64,000 nt of DNA from Alsobacter soli. Lineage in GTDB: Bacteria > Pseudomonadota > Alphaproteobacteria > Rhizobiales > Beijerinckiaceae. Positions 34,338 to 44,274 of this stretch are shown one piece after another. The notes below the pieces were generated by a model, which was not told the origin of the DNA, searched no databases, and saw only the letters and a list, made by a program, of their open reading frames with translations. The position numbers were made by a program, and so were the translations under genes. The stretch's first letter is position 1. The number at the start of each line of letters is the position of its first letter. Where the stretch lies: contig NZ_PVZS01000002.1 of the NCBI RefSeq assembly GCF_003004785.1, positions 238,234-302,233 of the forward strand. The letters are read 5' to 3'.

Positions 34338-36167
34338 ATGAGCTTTTTCCTCCGAGACGATTCCCGGGACATCGTCGCCGCGATCAACCGCTCCCAGGCG
34401 GTCATCGAGTTCACGCCGGAGGGCGAGATCCTTGGCGCGAACGGCAGGTTCCTGGAATCGGTCGGGTACGCGCTCGAAGAGATCAAGGGCAAGCACCATG
34501 GCCTGTTCGTCGATCCATCGATGAAGGGAAGCGCCGAGTACCGGCAGTTCTGGGACAGGCTGAAGCGAGGCGAGTATTTCGCCGGCCAGTATCGGCGCGT
34601 GGCGAAGAACGGCGGCGCCCTATGGCTGCAGGCCAGCTACAATCCAGTGCTGGACCGCCGCGGCCGGACCGTGAAGGTCATCAAGTTCGCGACCGACATC
34701 ACCGAGCAAAAACTGAAGGAGGCGAACTTCGCGGGCCAGATCGCAGCCATCGACAAGGCGCAGGCGGTGATCGAGTTCGCGCTCGACGGCAGGATCCTTC
34801 ACGCCAACCGGAACTTTCTGGCCGCCATGGGGTACGCTCTGGCGGAGATCCAGAACCATCACCACGGCATGTTCGTCGGCGAGACCGAGCGGACCAGCCC
34901 GGAGTACCGTCGCCTCTGGGAGAAGCTCCGCAATGGCGAATACGACGCCGGTCGCTATCGCCGCATTGGCAAGGGCGGCCGGGAGGTCTGGATCCAGGCC
35001 AGCTACAATCCCATCCTCGATCCGGACGGCAAGCCCTTCAAGGTTGTGAAATACGCGACCGACATCACCGAGCAGGTGCGCGCGGCCGCCATGATGGAGG
35101 ATGCGGTTCGCCAGACGATCGGCATCGTGGAGGCCGCCAAGGCGAGCGATCTCACCCGCAGGGTGTCGCTCGACGGCCTTCAGGGCGACGTGAAGGAGCT
35201 CGCCGGGGGCGTTAACCAACTCCTCGACACGCTCACCTCGGTGATCGGATCGGTGCGCGTGGCCGCCGAGGAAACCCTGGCCGCCGCAGGCGAGATCGCG
35301 AGCGGCAGCAATGATCTGGCCAGCCGCACGGAGCAGCAGGCCTCCTCCCTGGAGGAGACGGCGGCCACCACCGAGGAATTGGCGGCCTCGGTGAAGACGA
35401 CGGCCAGCGCGTCGCGCCAGGCGGTTGATCTGGCCGAGCAGGCCAATTCCGTGGCCCAGGCGGGCGGCGGCATCGTGCGCGAGGCAGTCGAGGCGATGGC
35501 CCGGATCGAGCAGGCCTCCCAGAAGATCTCGGACATCAACGCGGTGATCGACGAGATCGCCTTCCAGACTAACCTTCTCGCCCTCAACGCGGCCGTGGAG
35601 GCCGCGCGGGCCGGAGAGGCCGGAAAGGGCTTCGCGGTCGTCGCCTCGGAGGTTCGCACCCTTGCCCAGCGCTCCAGCGAGGCGGCCAAGGACATCACGG
35701 GCCTGATTGGCGCCTCGGGGGCCGAGGTCGCCCAGGGCGTGAAGCTGGTGCGCTCCGCCGGCGACGCGCTGGAGAAGATCGTCGACGCCGCCCGCAAGGT
35801 GTCCGCCACCGTGGCGGAGATCTCGGTCGCCGCCGGCGAGCAGGCCAACGGCATCGACGAGATGAGCCAGGCCGTGGCCCATATGGACGAGATGACGCAG
35901 CAAAACGCCGCGCTGGCCGAGGAGAGCGCCGCCTCGGCCCGGGCCCTGTCCGGCCAGATCGAGCAGTTGAACGCCCTGGTGCGCGAATTCCGCACCCTCG
36001 ACCAGCCGGAGGGCCGCCGCAACGAACCCGCCCGCCTCAAGGCCCTGGCCGAGGCGGCTTTCTCGGCCAGGCCGTCAGGCGCGGCGCAACTCGCCAGGAA
36101 AGTGAAAGCGGCTGCGCCTGCCCCCAGGCGCGCAGCCGGCGGGGGAGGGGACTGGTCGGAGTTCTGA
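34338..36167 (+). CDS. Soluble methyl-accepting chemotaxis protein with two PAS domains
   Basis: The 609-residue protein has two tandem PAS domains (about 10-120 and 130-245; each ends with KFATDITEQ or KYATDITEQ). A HAMP-like helical linker (250-320) and a full MCP signalling domain follow, with the hairpin tip [23 protein letters not shown] (about 404-428). It ends in DWSEF, a pentapeptide of the sort that tethers CheR and CheB. There is no transmembrane helix or signal peptide, so it is a cytoplasmic receptor, probably sensing redox, light or a small ligand through PAS. The two PAS repeats are closely similar, indicating a recent internal duplication. No che genes lie nearby. Confidence 0.9.
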   Translation: MSFFLRDDSRDIVAAINRSQAVIEFTPEGEILGANGRFLESVGYALEEIKGKHHGLFVDPSMKGSAEYRQFWDRLKRGEYFAGQYRRVAKNGGALWLQASYNPVLDRRGRTVKVIKFATDITEQKLKEANFAGQIAAIDKAQAVIEFALDGRILHANRNFLAAMGYALAEIQNHHHGMFVGETERTSPEYRRLWEKLRNGEYDAGRYRRIGKGGREVWIQASYNPILDPDGKPFKVVKYATDITEQVRAAAMMEDAVRQTIGIVEAAKASDLTRRVSLDGLQGDVKELAGGVNQLLDTLTSVIGSVRVAAEETLAAAGEIASGSNDLASRTEQQASSLEETAATTEELAASVKTTASASRQAVDLAEQANSVAQAGGGIVREAVEAMARIEQASQKISDINAVIDEIAFQTNLLALNAAVEAARAGEAGKGFAVVASEVRTLAQRSSEAAKDITGLIGASGAEVAQGVKLVRSAGDALEKIVDAARKVSATVAEISVAAGEQANGIDEMSQAVAHMDEMTQQNAALAEESAASARALSGQIEQLNALVREFRTLDQPEGRRNEPARLKALAEAAFSARPSGAAQLARKVKAAAPAPRRAAGGGGDWSEF

Positions 36168-36389
36168 CAGGCTGGAGGCCTGCTGGACGCCTTGCAGCCA
36201 GCCCTTGAAAACGCCGCCGTCATCCCCGGCCGGAGCGGCGAAGCCGCGGAGGGAAGGGGATCCAGGGCAAGGCGCGCAGGACTCCGGATCCCCGTCCCGC
36301 GCCTAGGCCCCGCGTCAAGCGGGGCTTGTCCACACGCTCTGATTGAATCCGGACTCTGCTTGACTCTCGGACGCGGAATTTGAATCCTA
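36168..36389. repeat. Intergenic palindromic repeat, GTCATCCCCGG family
   Basis: The gap between the chemoreceptor and imuA contains one copy of a dispersed repeat (CATCCCCGGCCGGAGC...GGGGATCCAGGG, 36221-36270, followed by GGATCCCCGTCCCGCG). Its words recur at 42381-42749, 55496-55540 and 63804-63908. It is palindromic and probably forms RNA hairpins. No gene is present. Confidence 0.65.
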
Positions 36390-36404
36390 GAACAAAATAG
36401 GAAC
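36390..36404. promoter_or_regulatory. LexA (SOS) box of imuA-imuB-dnaE2
   Basis: GAAC-N7-GAAC, the alphaproteobacterial LexA operator, occupies 36390-36404 with spacer AAAATAG, only six bases before the imuA start codon. Binding here would block transcription initiation. It predicts induction of the whole cassette by DNA damage, as described for imuAB-dnaE2 in Caulobacter and related bacteria. Confidence 0.85.
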
Positions 36405-36410
36405 ACCGCG

Positions 36411-37175
36411 ATGAGAGCCCATGGCCTCACCTCCCTCTCGCCGGCCCCCGCGGCCGCTCGCGAGGCGTCTCCTGCCGCCGGTCTGGCGCGCGCGGCGCTG
36501 CACGAGTTCTATGCCGCGGCGCCCGCGGACGGCCCGGCCGTCACCGGCGCCCTGCTGGCCCTCGCCCGCATGGCCGCCCCCGATTCGCCCATCCTGTGGG
36601 TGCGCCACGCCTTCGTGGACCGCGAGACGGGCGCGCTCTATCCGCCCGGCGTGGCCGAACTGGGGCTCGACCCCGGCCGGCTCACCCTGGTGCGCGCCCG
36701 CGACATCCCTTCCGCCCTCCAGGCGGGGCTTGAAGGCGCGCGCTGCGCCGCCCTGGGCGCCGCCGTGATCGAGCTCTGGGGCGAGGCCAAGGCCCTCGAC
36801 CTCACCGCCAGCCGGCGCCTCGCGCTGGCGGCGCGGACGTCCGGAACGCTCGTCCTGATGGCCCGCGTCGCGGCGAACCCGCAGCCCAGCGCCGCCGAGA
36901 CCCGCTGGCGGATCGAGGCTGCGCCATCGCGGGCGCTCGAGGCTAACGCGCCGGGCGACCCGTCCTTCTCGTTCACCTTGCTGCGCCACCGCGGCGGGCT
37001 CGCGCCCGGCGAGTGGCGCCTGGAGTGGAGCCGTGACCACGCACGCTTCGCAGACCGCGTCCCCGACGCTTCCCCGGCGCGGACCGGGCCGGCGCTACCT
37101 GGCGCTGTGGTTCCCTTTTCTGCCGACCGACCGGATCCTCCAGGAGCGGCGGCGCCAGTCCGCCGGGCAGGCTGA
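36411..37175 (+). CDS. imuA: ImuA-like SOS mutagenesis protein
   Basis: The 254-residue RecA-like protein acts with ImuB and DnaE2 in damage-induced translesion synthesis. It has the ImuA pattern (ILWVRHAFVDRETGALYPPGVAELGLDPGRLTLVRARD) and a C-terminal region with SFTLLRHRGG. The start ATG is six bases after the LexA box. Its end overlaps the start of imuB by 143 bases, a tight coupling. The C-terminal 45 residues beyond the overlap are Pro/Ala-rich and may be dispensable. Confidence 0.85.
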   Translation: MRAHGLTSLSPAPAAAREASPAAGLARAALHEFYAAAPADGPAVTGALLALARMAAPDSPILWVRHAFVDRETGALYPPGVAELGLDPGRLTLVRARDIPSALQAGLEGARCAALGAAVIELWGEAKALDLTASRRLALAARTSGTLVLMARVAANPQPSAAETRWRIEAAPSRALEANAPGDPSFSFTLLRHRGGLAPGEWRLEWSRDHARFADRVPDASPARTGPALPGAVVPFSADRPDPPGAAAPVRRAG

Positions 37176-38622
37176 GGGGCCCTTCGTCCTTGTCGACAAG
37201 GCGCGAGGCGCGCTGCGCATCGCCGCGCTGAACGCCGCCGCGCTGGAGAGCGGCCTCAAGGCTGGCATGGCGCTGGCCGACGCCCGCGCCTGCCTGCCGG
37301 CGCTGCGCGTGGGGGAGACGGACCCGCAGGCCGACGCCGACCTGCTGCAGGCTTGCGCCACCCTGTGCGAGATGTTCACGCCGCTGGTGGCGCTCGATGG
37401 CGCGGACGGAGTCCTGCTCGACGTCACCGGCTGCGCCCACCTGTTCGGCGGCGAGGAGGGCCTGCGCATGCAGGCCCGCCGGACGCTGGCGCGCCTCGGC
37501 CTCCACACCCGCGCGGTGGTGGCCGACACCCCCGACGCCGCCCGCGCGCTGGCGCGCCACGGCGCCGCCAAGGTCGTCCCGCCGGGCGAGACCGCCGCCT
37601 TCGTGGCCGGCCTGCCCCTTGCGGCGCTGGACCTGGGCGCCGACACGCACCTGGCCCTCGGGCGCGCCGGCTTCCGGGCCGTGGGCGAACTGGCCGAGCG
37701 CCCCTCCCAGGCGCTCACGGCCCGCTTCGGCGCAGGCCTTGCGACGAAGCTCGCCCGCCTCATGGGCCGGGAGGACATCCGCCTCACGCCCCTGCGCGAC
37801 CCGCCGGCCTGCATGGCCGAGCGTCATTTCCCCGAGCCGCTGGGCGCCATGGACTCGCTCATGGCCGTGCTGGAGCGCCTCGGCCGCGAGGTCGGCGCCA
37901 TCCTGGAGCGGCGCGGGGAGGGCGGACGCCTGTTCGAGGCGAGCTTCTTCCGCACGGACGGCGCGGTGCGCCGCATCGTCGTGGAGACCGCCCAGCCCCT
38001 GCGCGACGCGCCTGGCCTGCTGCGCCTCGTCCGGCTCAAGATCGACGCGCTCGCCGACCCGCTCGACCCCGGCTTCGGCTTCGACGCGCTCCGCTTGGCC
38101 GTGCGCCGAGCGGAGCCCTTCGACCAGAGCCAGGCGGACCTGGAGGGCAAGCCCGACCCGGACGGCGACGTGGCCGCGTTGGTGGACAGGCTGGTGGCCC
38201 GCTTCGGCCGCGCGCAGGTGCTGCGCTTCGCCGCCCGCGACTCGCACGACCCCCTGCGCGCGGCGGCGCTGGAGCCTGCCGCCGCTCCCGCGGCGCCCTG
38301 GCCCGAGCCCGATCCCGGCCAGCCGCCGTCCCGCCCCGTCACCCTGTTCGACCCGCCCCAGGCGATCGAGGCGCTCGCCGAGGTGCCGGACGGGCCGCCA
38401 CTGCGCTTCCGCTGGCGGCGCGTGCTGCATGACGTCGCCCGCGCCGAAGGGCCGGAGCGCATTGCCCCCGAATGGTGGCGCGTCGGCGCCCGTCCGCCGG
38501 CGACCCGCGACTACTACCGCGTGGAGAACGGGCAGGGCCGCCGCTTCTGGGTGTTCCGGGAAGGTTTCCATGGCGAAGGGGAGGGACGTCCGCGCTGGTT
38601 CCTCCACGGGCTCTTCGCATGA
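37033..38622 (+). CDS. imuB: ImuB, Y-family polymerase-like protein
   Basis: The 529-residue protein has the DinB-like fold (RRYLALWFPFLPTDR; LVDKARGALRIAALNAAALESGLKAGMALADARA) and a long C-terminal tail. ImuB proteins usually lack the polymerase's catalytic acidic residues and instead act as a beta-clamp-binding hub for ImuA and DnaE2. The GTG start at 37033 follows GGAG. The stop overlaps the dnaE2 start as ATGA, so translation of the three genes is coupled. It is part of the LexA-regulated cassette. Confidence 0.9.
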   Translation: MTTHASQTASPTLPRRGPGRRYLALWFPFLPTDRILQERRRQSAGQAEGPFVLVDKARGALRIAALNAAALESGLKAGMALADARACLPALRVGETDPQADADLLQACATLCEMFTPLVALDGADGVLLDVTGCAHLFGGEEGLRMQARRTLARLGLHTRAVVADTPDAARALARHGAAKVVPPGETAAFVAGLPLAALDLGADTHLALGRAGFRAVGELAERPSQALTARFGAGLATKLARLMGREDIRLTPLRDPPACMAERHFPEPLGAMDSLMAVLERLGREVGAILERRGEGGRLFEASFFRTDGAVRRIVVETAQPLRDAPGLLRLVRLKIDALADPLDPGFGFDALRLAVRRAEPFDQSQADLEGKPDPDGDVAALVDRLVARFGRAQVLRFAARDSHDPLRAAALEPAAAPAAPWPEPDPGQPPSRPVTLFDPPQAIEALAEVPDGPPLRFRWRRVLHDVARAEGPERIAPEWWRVGARPPATRDYYRVENGQGRRFWVFREGFHGEGEGRPRWFLHGLFA

Positions 38623-41600
38623 ACGCCCGCGCCTCCACGCCTTACGCCGAGCTCGTCGCGGCCACGAACTTCTCCTTCCTGCGCGGCGCCTCCCACGCCG
38701 AGCACATGCTGCTGACCTCGCTGCTGCTCGGCCACACCGGCCTCGGGATCGCCGACCGCAACACGGTGGCCGGCGTGGTGCGCGCCTTCGCGGCCCTGAA
38801 GGACCTGCGCGAGGGCGGCGTGCTCCCACCCCTCAAGCGCCGGATTGGCGGCGAACCCGGCTGCTTCAGCGTCGAGCCCTTTCCCCTGCCGGACGCCTTG
38901 GCGGGAACCGCGCCGCTGTCTCCCCCGTCATTGCGAGCCGAAGGCGAAGCAACCCAGGAGCGCTCGGCGCCCGGCCTGTCCCCCTCCCCCTTGTGGGGAA
39001 GGGCTAGAGGTGGAGATCTTGCCCCAGATCATGACGGGTCGAGCGGCCCCCAGCCCCAATCACTCCCCACAAGGGGGAGGGAGGTCGGCCGCGCCCCGCA
39101 CGAGTCTTCCACCCCCCTGGGCCTTTCCAAGGGCCCCTGGGACCCCAACCGGCCCTGGACCGACGACCCCGCGCAGCCCCCGGGCTACGCCTGGCCCGAT
39201 CCGCCCGACCCACCGGAGCCTGAGCCGCCCGTGATCGCCGAGTGGGCCGAGGAGCGCGCCCAGACCTTCAGGCTGGTCACCGGCGCCCGCCTCGTGTTCA
39301 CGGACGGGACGCCCGACATCGTCGTCCACCCGGCCGACCGCGCCGGCTGGGGGCGGCTGTGCCGCATCCTCACGGAGGGCTCCCGCCGGGCGAAGAAGGG
39401 CGAGTGCCTCCTCACTCTCGACGACCTCCTGGCCGACGCCCGGGGCCTGCTGCTGGTCGTCTCCCCCGGCCGGGACCTCCGGCCCCTGCCGGGCCTGCTG
39501 CCGCGCCTCAACGAAGCCGCGCCCGGGGCCGTGTGGCTCGGCGCGACCATGCACCGCCGCGGCGACGAGCGCCGCCGCCTCGCTCGTCTCAAGGCGCTCG
39601 CCGACGCGGCGCGCCTGCCGCTGCTCGCCACCAACGACGCCCTCTACGCCGACCCTTCAGACCGCGAGCTGCAGGACATCCTGTCCTGCATCCGGGAAGG
39701 CGTGACGATCGAGACCGCCGGCCGCCTCCTGGAGGCCAACGCCGAGCGCCATCTCAAGCCGCCGGCCGAGATGGCCCGCCTGTTCCGCGACTGCCCGCAG
39801 GCCATCGCCGAGACCCAGGCCCTTCTCGAGCGCGTCGAGTTCTCCCTGGACCAGCTGCGCTACGAATACCCCGACGAGCCGACGCCGCCCGGCCGCGACT
39901 CGCAGGACTGGCTGGAGGAGCTCACCTGGCGCTCCGCGGAGGCGCGCTACCCGTCCGGCGTGCCCGCCAAGGTGCAGACCCTCCTGCGCGACGAGCTCGC
40001 GCTCATCGGCAAGCTCGACTACGCCCGCTACTTCCTCACCATTCACGACATCGTGCGGGTGGCCCGCGACAAGGGCATCCTCTGCCAGGGCCGCGGCTCG
40101 GCCGCCAATTCGGCCGTCTGCTACGTGCTCGGCATCACCGCCGTGGACCCCAACGAGCACAACGTGCTCTTCGCCCGCTTCATCTCGGAGGAGCGGCGCG
40201 AGCCGCCGGACATCGACGTCGACTTCGAGCACGAGCGGCGCGAGGAGGTCATCCAGCACATCTACGAGAAATACGGCCGCCACCGCGCCGGCATCGCCGC
40301 CACCGTGATCCACTACCGGCCGAAGAGCGCCATCCGGGAGGCCGGCAAGGCTCTGGGCCTGTCGGAGGATGTCACGGCCGCCCTCTCCGGCACCCAGTGG
40401 GGCAGCTGGGGCAGCGACATCACCCGCAACCAGGTGCAGCAGGCCGGGCTCGACCCGGACAACCCGGAGATCCGACGCGCGGTGGACTTCGCCAAGCGCC
40501 TCCTGGGCTTTCCGCGCCACCTCTCCCAGCACGTCGGCGGCTTCGTGCTGACGCGCGGGCGCCTGGACGAGCTGGTGCCCATCGGCAACGCGGCCATGCC
40601 GGACCGCACCTTCATCGAGTGGGACAAGGACGACATCGACACGCTCGGCCTCATGAAGGTCGACGTGCTGGCGCTTGGCATGCTCACCTGCATCCGCAAG
40701 GCCTTCGAGCTGCTGGGCGAGCACGAGGGCCTCGAACTCGGCCTCGCCGACGTGCCGGGGGAGGACGTCGCCACCTACGACATGCTCTGCAAGGGCGACT
40801 CCATCGGCGTCTTCCAGGTGGAGAGCCGCGCCCAGATCAACATGCTGCCGCGCCTCAAGCCGCGCACCTTCTACGACCTCGTGATCGAGGTCGCGATCGT
40901 CCGGCCGGGACCCATCCAGGGCAACATGGTGCACCCCTATCTGCGCCGCCGCGCCGGCCTGGAGGAGGTCACCTTCCCGTCGCCTGCGCCGGAGCACGGC
41001 CCCGCCGACGAGCTGCGCAACGTGCTGGGCAAGACCATGGGCGTGCCGCTCTTCCAGGAGCAGGCCATGCAGCTCGCCATGGTGGCTGCGCAATTCTCCG
41101 ACAAGGAGGCCAACCAGCTCCGCCGCGCCATCTCCAGCTTCCGCCATGTGGGCACGGTGCACCTGTTCGAGGCCATGATGGTGGAGCGCATGCTGGCCCG
41201 CGGCTACGAGCGGGAGTTCGCCCAGAGCTGCTTCGAGCAGATCAAGGGCTTCGGCTCCTACGGCTTCCCGGAGAGCCACGCAGCGTCCTTCGCCAAGCTC
41301 GTCTACGTGTCGTCCTGGATCAAGCGCCACTACCCGGCGGTGTTCACCTGCGCGCTCTTGAACTCCCAGCCCATGGGCTTCTACGCCCCGGCCCAGCTGG
41401 TGCGCGACGCCCGCGAGCACGGGGTGGAGGTGCGGCCCGTGGACGTCAACGCCAGCCTCTGGGACAACACCCTGGAGCGCAGGCCGGATGGCGCGCTGGC
41501 GCTGCGCCTGGGTTTCCGCCAGGCGGACGGCGTCCACGAGGCCGAGGCGATGCGGCTCGTGCGGGTGCGGGGGCCGGGCTATTCATCGGTGGAGGAATTA

Positions 41601-42344
41601 TCGGTGCGCGCCGGGCTCTATGGCCGCCCCATGCGGGCGCTGGCCGACGCCGACGCTTTCCGGTCGATCGGGCTCGATCGCCGGGCCGCGCTCTGGGAGG
41701 TCCGCCGCCTGCCCCAGGACGAGCCGCTGCCCCTCTTCGCCGCCGCCTCCGCCCGCGAACTGGCTGAGGAGCCCGACGCCCGCCTGCCGGAGATGTCGCT
41801 GGGCGAGCACGTCGCCAGCGACTACCAGACGCTGCGCCTCTCCCTGAAAGGCCACCCCATGGGCCTGCTGCGCGACGTCTTCCGCCGCGAACGCGCGCTC
41901 ACCTGCGCGGAAACGGCGGCCCAGGCGGACGCCCGCTTCGTCCGTGTCGCCGGCGTCGTGCTGGTGCGCCAGCGGCCGGGGAACGGCAACGCCATCTTCA
42001 TCACGATCGAGGACGAGACCGGCATCACCAACGTGATGCTCTGGGCCCGCCAGTTCGAGCCCTTCCGCCGGGCCGTGATGATGTCGCGCCTGATGCTGGT
42101 GGAGGGCCGCGTTCAGAAGAGCCCGGAGGGGGTGGTCCACGTCATGGCCTCGGCCATTTTCGACCGCTCGCCGGAGCTCGACCGCCTCTGGTCCCGCCCC
42201 CGCCAGGAGCCGGCGCCCGCCGCGGACCCCAAGCCGGTCAAGACCTACGTCCCCGCCGCCCTCCACCTCGCCCCGCCGTCGCGCAGCGCCAACCAGCACC
42301 CCCGCGACGTGCGCGTGCTGCCGAAGAGCCGGGATTTCCACTGA
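38619..42344 (+). CDS. dnaE2: Error-prone DNA polymerase III alpha homologue DnaE2, with in-frame repeat insertion
   Basis: The 1,241-residue C-family polymerase performs SOS-induced translesion synthesis. The N-terminal PHP domain starts with FSFLRGASHAE, the catalytic acidic block PPDIDVDFEHE lies at about 531, and a C-terminal OB domain with VAGVVLVRQRPG ends it. The usual DnaE2 has a short link between VRAFAALKDL and RLVFTDGTPDI. Here about 150 residues intervene, part of them (about 104-160) encoded by the genome's own palindromic repeats (38927-39094). The insert is low-complexity (Pro, Arg, Gly) and keeps the frame. ATG overlaps the imuB stop. Confidence 0.92.
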   Translation: MNARASTPYAELVAATNFSFLRGASHAEHMLLTSLLLGHTGLGIADRNTVAGVVRAFAALKDLREGGVLPPLKRRIGGEPGCFSVEPFPLPDALAGTAPLSPPSLRAEGEATQERSAPGLSPSPLWGRARGGDLAPDHDGSSGPQPQSLPTRGREVGRAPHESSTPLGLSKGPWDPNRPWTDDPAQPPGYAWPDPPDPPEPEPPVIAEWAEERAQTFRLVTGARLVFTDGTPDIVVHPADRAGWGRLCRILTEGSRRAKKGECLLTLDDLLADARGLLLVVSPGRDLRPLPGLLPRLNEAAPGAVWLGATMHRRGDERRRLARLKALADAARLPLLATNDALYADPSDRELQDILSCIREGVTIETAGRLLEANAERHLKPPAEMARLFRDCPQAIAETQALLERVEFSLDQLRYEYPDEPTPPGRDSQDWLEELTWRSAEARYPSGVPAKVQTLLRDELALIGKLDYARYFLTIHDIVRVARDKGILCQGRGSAANSAVCYVLGITAVDPNEHNVLFARFISEERREPPDIDVDFEHERREEVIQHIYEKYGRHRAGIAATVIHYRPKSAIREAGKALGLSEDVTAALSGTQWGSWGSDITRNQVQQAGLDPDNPEIRRAVDFAKRLLGFPRHLSQHVGGFVLTRGRLDELVPIGNAAMPDRTFIEWDKDDIDTLGLMKVDVLALGMLTCIRKAFELLGEHEGLELGLADVPGEDVATYDMLCKGDSIGVFQVESRAQINMLPRLKPRTFYDLVIEVAIVRPGPIQGNMVHPYLRRRAGLEEVTFPSPAPEHGPADELRNVLGKTMGVPLFQEQAMQLAMVAAQFSDKEANQLRRAISSFRHVGTVHLFEAMMVERMLARGYEREFAQSCFEQIKGFGSYGFPESHAASFAKLVYVSSWIKRHYPAVFTCALLNSQPMGFYAPAQLVRDAREHGVEVRPVDVNASLWDNTLERRPDGALALRLGFRQADGVHEAEAMRLVRVRGPGYSSVEELSVRAGLYGRPMRALADADAFRSIGLDRRAALWEVRRLPQDEPLPLFAAASARELAEEPDARLPEMSLGEHVASDYQTLRLSLKGHPMGLLRDVFRRERALTCAETAAQADARFVRVAGVVLVRQRPGNGNAIFITIEDETGITNVMLWARQFEPFRRAVMMSRLMLVEGRVQKSPEGVVHVMASAIFDRSPELDRLWSRPRQEPAPAADPKPVKTYVPAALHLAPPSRSANQHPRDVRVLPKSRDFH
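38927..39094. repeat. Dispersed repeats inserted inside dnaE2
   Basis: GTCATTGCGAGCCGAAGGCG (38927-38946) starts a copy of the same family as 59096-59215 and 55760-55849. A long inverted pair follows: TCCCCCTTGTGGGGA at 38985-38999 and TCCCCACAAGGGGGA at 39064-39078. All of it is translated within dnaE2 without a stop. The arms match the CTCCCC/GGGGAGGG palindromes found in the intergenic region near 55,600. Confidence 0.85.
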
Positions 42345-42865
42345 GCGCGGCAGCGCCCGATCCCCTCTCCCCTCCAGGGGGCATCCCCGGCGGCCGCAGG
42401 CGCGGGAAGGGGGATCCAGGGGGACCGCGTACGATCCTCGAAACAGGACTCCGGCACACCTCGACCCGCAGTGGCCGGGCTCGTCCCGGCCATCCTCGCG
42501 GCCGCCGGGGCGTGGATGCCCGGGAACAAGCCCGGGCATGACGGAGGAGGGCCTCCGGGCATGGGGGGCGACCGATCAGAAAGCCCGTCATCCCCGGCGC
42601 GCCGCAGGCGCGGGAAAGGGATCCAGGGGACCGCGCACGATCCTCGAAACAGGACTCCCGGACGCCTCGACCCGTCATGGCCGGGCTCGTCCCGGCCATC
42701 CACGTGGCGGCCGAGGCGTGGATGCCCGGGACGAGCCCGGGCATGACGGCGAATTCCCTTCCCCTCCGCGGCTGCGCTGCTCAAGCCGGGGGATGACGGC
42801 GTGCGCCGGAAACAAGCGTTCACTTCGGCCTATCGCCCGCAAGCGGGCGACAGAAGACGCTCGCT
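42345..42865. repeat. Tandem composite repeats between dnaE2 and hemA
   Basis: Two units of about 164 bp (42381-42544 and 42587-42749) are closely alike. Each contains CATCCCCGGC...GGGATCCAGGG, then GATCCTCGAAACAGGACTC, then GCCGGGCTCGTCCCGGCC and CCCGGGCATGACGG. A further half-unit (42757-42800) follows. They form strong hairpins and may end transcription from both convergent genes. No coding function is seen. Confidence 0.75.
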
Positions 42866-44104
42866 TCACTCCGCCGCGACGGCCAGCGGCTCCGCCCCAG
42901 CCCGCGGCAGGCCGAAGTGATCCCATACCTCCACCAGCGCCGCGGTGAGCGCCGCGATCAGGGCGTCGTCGTGCACGGGCGTTGGCGTGATGCGCAGGCG
43001 CTCGGCGCCGCGCGGGACCGTGGGATAGTTGATGGGCTGGATGTAGATGCCGTGCTTGTCCAGCAGGCGATCGGACGCCGCCTTGCACAGCTCCGCGTCG
43101 CGCACCATCAGGGGCACGATGTGGGTGGGCGTGTCCATCACGGGCAGGCCCGCGGCGAGCAGGGCGGCCTTGGTGCGCGCCGCCTGCTGCTGGTGCGTCG
43201 CCCGCTCGGCGGAGGACGCCTTCAGGTGCCGCACGGAGGCGCAGGCCGCCGCCGCCACGGCCGGCGGCAGCGTTGTCGTGAAGATGAAGCCCGGCGCATG
43301 CGACCGCACGGCGTCGATCACCGAGGCCTTTCCCGCGATGTAGCCCCCAAGGCACCCATAGGCCTTGGCCAGCGTGCCCTCGATCACGTCGATGCGGGCC
43401 ATCTGGCCGTCGCGCTCGGCCACGCCGGCGCCGCGCGGGCCGTAGAGGCCCACCGCATGCACCTCGTCGATATAGGTCATCGCCCCATAGCGCTCCGCCA
43501 GGTCGCAAATGGCGCTGATCGGAGCGATGTCGCCATCCATAGAATAGACGCTCTCGAACACGATCAGCTTCGGCCGCTCGGGCCCGGCGGCCTGCAGCAG
43601 CTCTTCCAGGTGCGCCATGTCGTTGTGGCGGAAGATCACCTTCTCGCATCCGGCGTTGCGCACGCCCTCGATCATGGAGTTGTGGTTGAGCGCGTCCGAG
43701 AGGATCAGGCAGTTCGGGATGAGTTTCGCGATCGTCGCGATGCCGGTCAGGTTCGACACGTAGCCGGACGTGAAGACGAGCGCCGCTTCCTTGCCGTGCA
43801 GGTCCGCGAGTTCCGCCTCGAGTTGCACCACGGGGTGGTGGTTGCCGGAAATGTTGCGCGTCCCCCCGGCGCCTGCGCCCATGCGCTGCGCCGTCTCGGT
43901 CATCGCCCCGACCACGGCCGGGTGCTGGCCCATGCCGAGATAGTCGTTGGAGCACCATACCACGATGAAGCGGGGCCCCTCGGGCGTATGGTGGATGGCG
44001 CGGGGGAACTCGCCCGCCACGCGCTCCAGGTCGGCGAAGACGCGATAGCGATTCTCGCTTTTCAGCGCGCTGACGGCCTGTTCGAAGAACGCTTCGTAGT
44101 TCAT
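42866..44104 (-). CDS. hemA: 5-aminolevulinate synthase
   Basis: The 412-residue PLP enzyme condenses glycine and succinyl-CoA to 5-aminolevulinate, the first step of the alphaproteobacterial C4 heme pathway. It has [10 protein letters not shown], the glycine-rich [13 protein letters not shown] near the N-terminus, [12 protein letters not shown] (Asp of the PLP pair) and [16 protein letters not shown] with the Schiff-base Lys (about 245). The start MNYEAFFE is the family's usual N-terminus; an ATG four codons earlier also fits. It is monocistronic, with strong hairpins downstream. Confidence 0.94.
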   Translation of the reverse strand: MNYEAFFEQAVSALKSENRYRVFADLERVAGEFPRAIHHTPEGPRFIVVWCSNDYLGMGQHPAVVGAMTETAQRMGAGAGGTRNISGNHHPVVQLEAELADLHGKEAALVFTSGYVSNLTGIATIAKLIPNCLILSDALNHNSMIEGVRNAGCEKVIFRHNDMAHLEELLQAAGPERPKLIVFESVYSMDGDIAPISAICDLAERYGAMTYIDEVHAVGLYGPRGAGVAERDGQMARIDVIEGTLAKAYGCLGGYIAGKASVIDAVRSHAPGFIFTTTLPPAVAAAACASVRHLKASSAERATHQQQAARTKAALLAAGLPVMDTPTHIVPLMVRDAELCKAASDRLLDKHGIYIQPINYPTVPRGAERLRITPTPVHDDALIAALTAALVEVWDHFGLPRAGAEPLAVAAE

Positions 44105-44274
44105 GGGCAGTTCCATCGCATGGGCCGGGCGCCCGTTCAATTCGCAGATTGCCGGATCGGGTGGCCCCGGACGTGATCCCAAGTTGAGGCGAAAACGCGG
44201 CGGAAGGCCAGCCTGCGCGGTTGTCTGCATCGCCCGCTGCGCATATGCACGAAGCCGTGCAAGGAGGAGCGAAA

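Noticed and set aside
39242..41767. Long frames on both strands inside dnaE2
   Set aside because: They are out-of-frame or antisense readings of the polymerase gene with low-complexity Arg/Ala/Pro composition.
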